A DNA stretch of 64,000 bases from Acestrorhynchus altus (lineage: Eukaryota; Chordata; Actinopteri; Characiformes; Acestrorhynchidae). The notes under the pieces were generated by a model, which was not told where the DNA came from, ran no database searches, and saw only the letters and a list, made by a program, of their open reading frames with translations. The position numbers and the translations under genes are program-made. The stretch is from assembly GCA_034509495.1 (NCBI GenBank), contig CM067503.1, positions 22,173,161 to 22,237,160 of the forward strand. The letters run 5' to 3'. Below are positions 58,341 to 64,000 of the stretch, piece by piece (positions within the stretch are counted from its first letter, which is position 1; the number at the start of each line of letters is the position of its first letter).

Positions 58341-59556
58341 ATTTTAAGGACTTAAGACTTGATTAAGACTGATGAAAGACTTGATTGCAGTGTATTCAAA
58401 CCTACCAGACCGGTAGAGTGCAACATACAAATAAGCTATCGTGGAAATGGCTATTCCAGAAATATTAAACATATGGATTCTAGGATTATGTTTTTGATGT
58501 CTGCAAAAAAGAGGAGAACCTTGATGATATGCAAACTCTACAGTTCAAAAATCAGTGACAACCACCAGAGCATCCATCTACCTTAATCTGCTACCACCTA
58601 AAACAAAATGTATGTGACTAGAAAAGCTTTGCAAGATCCACCTGCAGAAGATGTTTTCAGCCCTGGAGGGGAGATGTGACTCTGTCAGTTACAATTGAGC
58701 AACAAAGTGCTATCAAAGTATTGTTAGTTTTTTTTTGCATAATGGCCATTCACTTCATATTCTAGGCAAAAACTGTAACTAATTATACAAGTCTTTTTTG
58801 ATAATTTAAATATTAACAATTATTAGAATTATGCACTGTAATGTCCTTCTCTGGCTCTGGGTGGTTAAAAGTTAGTGTTCTGATTTATTGTTTTTCATAT
58901 AGTGTAGCTTCACAGTGTTTTTCTTTCTATGCATGGTTCTTCTTGCATTGGTCTAAAACTGTTCTTAAGCAGTTACCCCTTTCAAAATGATGCCAGACCT
59001 TTAAAAAAAATCATTCTAAAAAAGTGTCTCAGACATCAGGCAGACTATTCATATTCATTTCATGTAATAATATAGAGTGAGGTAGCTTTTGTAGGCATTA
59101 AATTCTTCAGAAGTCTGGTTCTATTCACCACCACTCTGAACACTTCTGACTGGTATGATAACAGATATTCAGCTTCTGAAACTCCACCTAACTGCACTCA
59201 TACAGGACGATTAGCTACCCAGACTTACCTTCAGAGACTATGCAAATGACAGCCTTATATGCATCTAATAATGCTAAGCAGGTCTGTTGAGAAATCCCAT
59301 ATTTTACACAAATTGAATGAAATTCTCACAGTTGATATAATTTTGATTAGTTTTATGCTTTAAGCTATGGAGGCTTTTTGCCACATGTATTATTTTGGTT
59401 TCACTCCTTAGAGCTTTTTCTCTACACTTGTAATTTCCTCTGACAAGTATTTAGCTCCTCATTCAGTGCCTCTATTTTTTATTTTTTTTTTAGATTGATT
59501 TTGTGTTGGAAATTAAATTCAATGCATAATATACATTGTCAAACATCACCCATCGT
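58341..59556. other. unassigned intronic DNA
   Basis: Nothing recognised. Confidence 0.45.
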
Positions 59557-59561
59557 CTGAA

Positions 59562-59663
59562 TGTCATGTCTGTCTCCTGTCAGTCCTGTCTTCCTGTTTT
59601 CTAGTTGTCTCTCTCCATGCATTCCTAAGCACATGGGTTGTTAGTTTTGGTTCTGTCTCCGCC
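59562..59663 (+). repeat. left LTR remnant (first ~102 bp)
   Basis: Matches 61256-61356 at roughly 90% with small indels ('cctaagcacatgggttgtt' is shared), then breaks at 'gtctccgcc'. The remaining ~310 bp of LTR and the primer-binding site are deleted. Confidence 0.85.
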
Positions 59664-59711
59664 AAAATTTTGGGGGGAGGCTAAGAGTTGGCTCTGTGAC
59701 TAGAGTCTGAT

Positions 59712-60092
59712 GTGGTGAGAGAGGAAGCATGCTTGGACACGGCTAATGGGAGGTCTGGGCTGAAGGACATGGAAGATGTCTGGCAGTTCCTGAGCTATGT
59801 GCAAAGGACTGTCCAGTCTAGCCACCATACCCCAGTAGCTTCAGCGGATCCAGCTCCCCGAGCTCTGCGGGTTGCAGCGGGCAGCACTGCTGAGCCTGTG
59901 CCTCTCAGGAAGTTTGGGTCACGTGCTGTGGCCACTCCCGTCGACGCAGCACCTGGAGCGACGGTTTTAGCAACGAGGGTTGCTAGGAGACCGGGTGCTA
60001 CCTCTAAAGGCGAGGAGGGCGCACGACGCCATTGTATCCCCGTTTGGCGCTATTCAGAAGGCAGAGCCAGCTGCTCACGAACCTGTCTGTAG
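59712..60092 (+). CDS. GC-rich Ala/Pro-rich ORF inside LTR element, function unknown
   Basis: 126 codons from MVREEACLD, with VWQFLSYVQRTVQ near residue 25 and then a low-complexity Ala/Pro/Arg region. Position just inside the left LTR is where a gag would lie, but no zinc knuckle (CCHC) or capsid motif is seen. GC content is clearly above the surroundings. It may be a remnant of a gag-like ORF or captured sequence. Frames change at 59980-60180, where tandem repeats take over. Confidence 0.4.
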   Translation: MVREEACLDTANGRSGLKDMEDVWQFLSYVQRTVQSSHHTPVASADPAPRALRVAAGSTAEPVPLRKFGSRAVATPVDAAPGATVLATRVARRPGATSKGEEGARRHCIPVWRYSEGRASCSRTCL

Positions 60093-60190
60093 GTTGGAGT
60101 CAAGCCCTCGCGAACCTGTCTGGAGGGTGGAGTCAAGACCTCGCGAACCTGTCTGGAGGGTGGAGTCAAGACCTTGCGAACCTATCTGGA
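60079..60190 (+). repeat. 33-bp in-frame tandem repeat inside LTR element
   Basis: 'gaacctgtctg' recurs at 60079, 60112, 60145 and 60178, exactly 33 bp apart. In one frame each unit codes REPVWRVESRP (11 residues), so the period keeps the frame. Confidence 0.93.
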
Positions 60191-60395
60191 AACCACAGCT
60201 TCATCTCTAGAGCCAGATCCAGATCCAGTTCGGAAGCTGGGAACCACAGCTCCATCTCCAGGTCCAGATCCATTCTTGGAGCTGGGAACCACAGCTTCAT
60301 CTCCAGGTCCAGATCCAGTCTGGGAGCTGGGAACCACAGGTCCATCTCCAGGTCCAGATCCAGTCCGGTAGCTAGGAACCACAGCTCCATTTCCT
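60191..60395 (+). repeat. 45-bp in-frame tandem repeat inside LTR element
   Basis: 'aaccacag' recurs at 60191, then 60242, 60287, 60332 and 60377 (45-bp steps after a 51-bp first unit). Each unit codes ELGTTAPSPGPDPV-type 15-residue repeats, in a different frame from the 33-bp block. Confidence 0.93.
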
Positions 60396-60439
60396 GCTCA
60401 GAAGGCAGAGTCCGCCTTTAGAACTGTGCCCAGTCTGGC

Positions 60440-61135
60440 TCCACAAACATTGGGACTTTTGTCAGATCTGGGCCCATACCTTTTATTTCTCTATCAAATC
60501 CTGAATCCATGTCCACACCCTTGTCTCAGTTTAGTTCTGTTTTTGTACCCATATCTGTTCTTGTATTAGTTCCAGTGTCCCATTCCTGTTCCCATTCTTG
60601 TGTCTGGTTTTGTCATCCCTATTCCTGTCACTGGGTTTGTGTCAGTCCCAGTCCATGTGTTCATCCCAATTCCATTTCATAACCCTGTCCCAGTACCCAG
60701 TCCTGTCTAGTCCCAAATCCAGTCCCCTGTTGTTTCTGCTTGTCCAGTCATGTCCCATGTTCACCAACTGCCCCAGGCCCAGTCTCATGTGCCCTTGGTC
60801 TGGTCATCTGTCCAGTCTCCGGTTCTGTCTTTCATGTCTCCTGTCCAGTCACGTGTTCCCCAGTCATCTGTCCAGTCTCCTGTTCAGTCTTCCTTTTCAT
60901 TTCCTGTCTCTAATGTTCACCAAATCCAGTCCTCTGTCCAGTCTCCTGTTTTGTCTAGTCACCCTTATTTCCAGTTGTCTAGACCTCATGTCCCTTCTCC
61001 TGTCTTGTCTAATGTTTCTCCAAACTGTTCCCCAGTCCAGTCTAGTTTGTCTAATGTCCTCCAGTCACCTCTCCTGTCTAATATGTCTTCTGTCTTGTCA
61101 CCAGTTGTGTCCCCTCAGTCCATGTTCTGAATGTT
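60440..61135 (+). repeat. degenerate 'ccagtctcctgtc' repeat block inside LTR element
   Basis: Dense variants of 'gtccagtctcctgtt' over ~700 bp with no fixed period. One frame gives Pro/Ser/Val/Gln-rich text (VQSPVLS, SSVQSPVQSS). No enzymatic motif. Confidence 0.7.
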
Positions 61136-61255
61136 CCCTGTCAGTATCTAGTCCTGTCTGTCTTGTCTGTTTGATTTCCAGGTCCCTCTCCTTCATCGAC
61201 TCTGGGGAGTCTTGTTTTACGCACCCCGGAGTTGCGTGTCGAGAGGAGGGCCAAC

Positions 61256-61667
61256 TGTCATGTCTCTCTTGTCACTCCTGTCTTCCTGTTTTCTAGTTAT
61301 CTCTCCCCAATTGCTCCTAAGCACATGGGTTGTTTGTTTTGGTTCTGTCTCCGCCCATTCTCACTTGTGTCTCATTTGTATCCCTGCCCCTTTGTAATCA
61401 GTAGTTTCAGGTGTGTCCAGTGTTTTTGTATTTAAGACCCTCTCTCTCAGCCAAAGAAGTCCTTGTTGAAGATGTTAGATGTTAGGCCTAGTAGATGGTG
61501 TTCTTGTGTTTGTTATACTTTATCCATTTGGTTTGTTAGTTTGTGTTTTGTTTATTTAGTGTTTAAGATCTGTTTGTTTTGTATTCTGTTTATTTCTTAT
61601 TAAATCCACAACCCCAGCATTTGCCTCCGCACTCTTAGTCTTCCGTTCTGTCCGCTCGAACTTGACA
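61256..61667 (+). repeat. right LTR (412 bp)
   Basis: Starts 'tgtcatgtctctcttgtcac', ends 'gaacttgaca'. Contains a TATA-like 'tatttaag' (61429) and a polyadenylation-type 'attaaa' (61599) in the order U3-R-U5. Confidence 0.88.
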
Positions 61668-61672
61668 CTGAA

Positions 61673-61768
61673 AATTTACTATTTGTTCAAATGTTTGTGG
61701 ACACCCCTTCTAATAAATGTGTTCAGCTACTTTAATTTGCACCCGTTGCTGTACAGAAATGAACACAC
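61673..61768. other. intronic DNA between LTR element and CA array
   Basis: 'gtttgtggacaccccttcta' (61694) is a common fish repeat phrase; too short to classify. Confidence 0.4.
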
Positions 61769-61770
61769 AT

Positions 61771-61822
<52 letters not shown>

Positions 61823-61890
61823 ACGCACGCACACACACACACACGCACGCACGCACGCACACACACACACACACACACATACACACACAG
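61769..61890 (+). repeat. (CA)n microsatellite with CGCA variants
   Basis: About 60 dinucleotide units, with blocks of 'cgtacg' and 'cgcacgcacg' in the middle. Confidence 0.96.
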
Positions 61891-64000
61891 CTTATCTAGT
61901 CCCTGTAGAGAAGTACTGCCAATAGAATAGGACTCTCTGGAACAGATAAAAATGAACCTATTGGCACCATGCCTAATGTATAGACAGATATAAACCCCCC
62001 AGCATTGAGCTGCAGAGCATTAGAACTGTGTTATTTGGAATGATGGTGTTTTATCTGATACTTTTAGGATGAGTTAGGGATATGGGGATGGTGTTCATCT
62101 AACATCAAGACTAAAAGTTGCTGAATGCAATCAAATCCTCATAGCAATGCTCCAACATCTAGCAGAGACAGTATAATCTCAGAATAAACAGAAGTAGAAT
62201 AAACTCTTTAAATAAATCCCTTTATTTTAGAAGAAGCACTAAATGCAGGTGTCCTAATATTTTTTTTCCATTCTGCATATACTGTGGCAGGAGAATATTA
62301 CATATGAGAATTTTATCCCACAGAGGCTTTGGAACCTTTTTAAAGCATGTGAACTGCATTCAGCAGCATAATGAAGCCATAGTGCTGTTATGTGCACAAT
62401 AAACTTTAATATTAATTGATGCAATAAGCATTTCTGAGACAGTACATGCTGAGAAGAGTTTTTAATTAAGTGCAGTACATCGGTTTTTAAATTTAGTTTT
62501 GTAATATAATTTGCTTGACCAGTGTTGTGTTTTAGGCCTCATTTAGGCAGCTCAAACTGACAAGGTTCTTAAATTCTTAACAGCAAACTATTTAAGCGTC
62601 TTTTAAATTAGAATTTCTATCACCAGACTCATTCAGCTTACAGTTACAGTTTCTTGTAGCAATTAGTAGGGACCCAGTAATTTATTTTTCAATTATTATT
62701 TTTTTTTATGTAATACAGTTTAGTATTAGCATGAAGTACAGTGTTATCACTGTTCCCAAGGTATCCGTGGCTTATTGTTTTGATCAAATAACATCAAAAT
62801 ACAATCAGTAATGAACTCTATTTATTAGAAACATACCATACCATGCCATAATTTCATAACCCTGTCGAACAATACACTGCTATGGTAATTACGGCTGGAT
62901 ACTGTTGGGTTTGTAATAGTATGTTAAGCTAACTCTAAGAGCACATTAACATTTTGGGAAATTCTTCCAAAATCCTATCTCATTCTTGATGGGTTTGGGT
63001 GTTTTCTAGCTGCATCAAACCTTTTTAATTTTTTAACTTTTACAGTCAATACAGTTTTTGAAAGCTTGTGTGCAAAATCACTACTCAAAATGATTCTGAA
63101 GGTAGCTTTCCCTCTGAGGTAGAACAAACTCAGTTTATTCAGGGAATAACCAATTAAAATAGCCGGAAGACGGCACATTAGAAACGTGTATCTGTTCTTC
63201 AGAGCTTTATGTGTGGACGCATTTCATGAAAGTTGTACAATTCAGTTTGAGAGTATTCTGGTTTTCTTTTAAGGATTTAATGTGGTATTGGTTTCTCAGT
63301 CTTTACTCATTTTCAAAAACAAAATCTTAAACTGAATTTCACACCTTTAATTCAACCCATCCACATTCAGCGAAAGCTCTAAATTAATATTTCTAAAGTT
63401 CCCACCTACAGGTATTTTTATCGGTTATTCTCTGATCCAACTTAATTTTTTCTGCCTTCAGGACTGTTTTGAGTTAGTGCGCATAAGCTCTCTGAAACTG
63501 GTAATTGTAAATTCTGTATTCTTGTGACAAGACAAGACTTTGAAGAACAGGAATTATCATTGTAAGCAATTTCGTTGTACTGCATCAAGCTACCAATTAT
63601 TCTACAGTACAACATTAGATTAGACACATTAATAATATAGACACAATAATAAACACCTATTAGGATATTACATAACAGACATACAACAACCACTTAAACA
63701 ATAGAATAACTGTTGAGAAACAAATAATGACAGTGACAATATCACATACAATTTTTGGCAGAGTAAAGTTTTTGATAAAGCTTTAGCAGAATTAATAATG
63801 TACGATTTCCAAATTGGAAATTTGAAGACAACATTGATGAAAGCAAAACACAATCAACCCACAGGGCAACAGTGTAAAATACAGTATGTGTGTGTAGGAA
63901 ATTGGCAGCTGCAGACCTCTCTGTGTAACACAGGTGAATGTAAAGTCAGCACTCATGTTTGACCCTCCCTTAGTGTGGGTCAGTGAGCTTTGAGCAAATA
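61891..64000. other. unassigned intron 2 DNA
   Basis: No array, TIR or exon recognised to the window end; exon 3 of cntnap2 was looked for and not seen. Confidence 0.5.

Larger units (their letters stand above)
59562..61667 (+). mobile_element. non-autonomous LTR retrotransposon, 2.1 kb
   Basis: Begins and ends as an LTR (TG at 59562, CA at 61666-61667). It is flanked by a perfect 5-bp target duplication, ctgaa, at 59557-59561 and 61668-61672. A purine tract 'gagaggaggg' (61241-61250) just precedes the right LTR, as a polypurine tract should. The left LTR is cut to ~102 bp, and the primer-binding site is gone. No protease, RT, RNase H or integrase is visible; the interior is repeats and a short GC-rich ORF. 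A 5-bp duplication fits Ty3/gypsy and several other groups; superfamily unassigned. Confidence 0.88.
58007..64000 (+). other. cntnap2: intron 2 of cntnap2 (5' part), inferred
   Basis: Starts with a strong 'gtaaga' donor. The next expected coding segment (the WSP...WLQVDFG part of the discoidin domain) is not found in any + frame to the window end, so exon 3 lies beyond it. The intron carries a CA array, a 280-bp duplicated unit, an LTR element and a second CA array. Confidence 0.7.

Noticed and set aside
60598..61296. 232-codon Ser/Leu/Cys-rich ORF
   Set aside because: Low-complexity reading of the pyrimidine-rich repeat block in the LTR element; no domain, and the Pro/Ser frame is equally open.

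Overview
The window is AT-rich, gene-poor vertebrate DNA, almost certainly from a teleost fish. It is packed with Tc1/mariner relics of families typical of fish, fish SINEs and MITEs, and long CA, CT, AAT and TA microsatellites. One relic family (the 'tttattagacac / gtggccagtgagtgg' repeat) is one I associate with characins and catfishes, so an otophysan is plausible but not proven. There are no rRNA, tRNA or CRISPR features and no CpG-island-like promoter.

Only one host coding exon is recognisable: 57896-58006 on the + strand. It has canonical splice sites and encodes the mature N-terminus and the start of the discoidin (F5/8C) domain of a contactin-associated protein, best matching CNTNAP2 (Caspr2). 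The window is therefore read as the end of a very large intron 1 (1-57895), exon 2, and the start of intron 2 (58007-64000) of a cntnap2 gene. Exon 1 (signal peptide) and exon 3 (rest of the discoidin domain) are not visible.

Layout. 0-7 kb: old fish repeat, ATT array, a Tc1 relic with a SINE nested inside it (12-bp target duplication), a second collapsed Tc1 relic, a MITE. 7-18 kb: microsatellites, a 52-bp-arm inverted repeat at 9.6 kb, a Tc1 scrap, and repeat-free stretches (11.7-12.4 and 14.9-17.2 kb) that look like candidate conserved noncoding sequence. 18-24 kb: ATT array, an internally deleted pogo-like element (21.5-22.6 kb) with a 95-bp tandem repeat, then a second SINE copy. 26-30 kb: a 295-bp unit repeated at 58 kb, a G-rich tandem, two Tc1 relics. 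32-38 kb: a palindromic repeat relic, a Sleeping-Beauty-like Tc1 relic, and a nearly intact 1.6-kb Tc1 element (36423-38029) with ~98% identical long TIRs and one frameshift. 39-47 kb: hairpin-flanked AAT array, a 343-bp trinucleotide array, an RTE/BovB-like LINE fragment, another Tc1 relic. 48-57 kb: 42-bp tandem repeats, CA array, quiet intronic DNA, a minus-strand Tc1 relic. 57-64 kb: degenerate tandem, cntnap2 exon 2, and a 2.1-kb non-autonomous LTR element (59562-61667) with a perfect 5-bp target duplication and in-frame internal repeats.

No operon-like or multi-gene system exists here. The biology is a giant neuronal-gene intron colonised by successive waves of DNA transposons.
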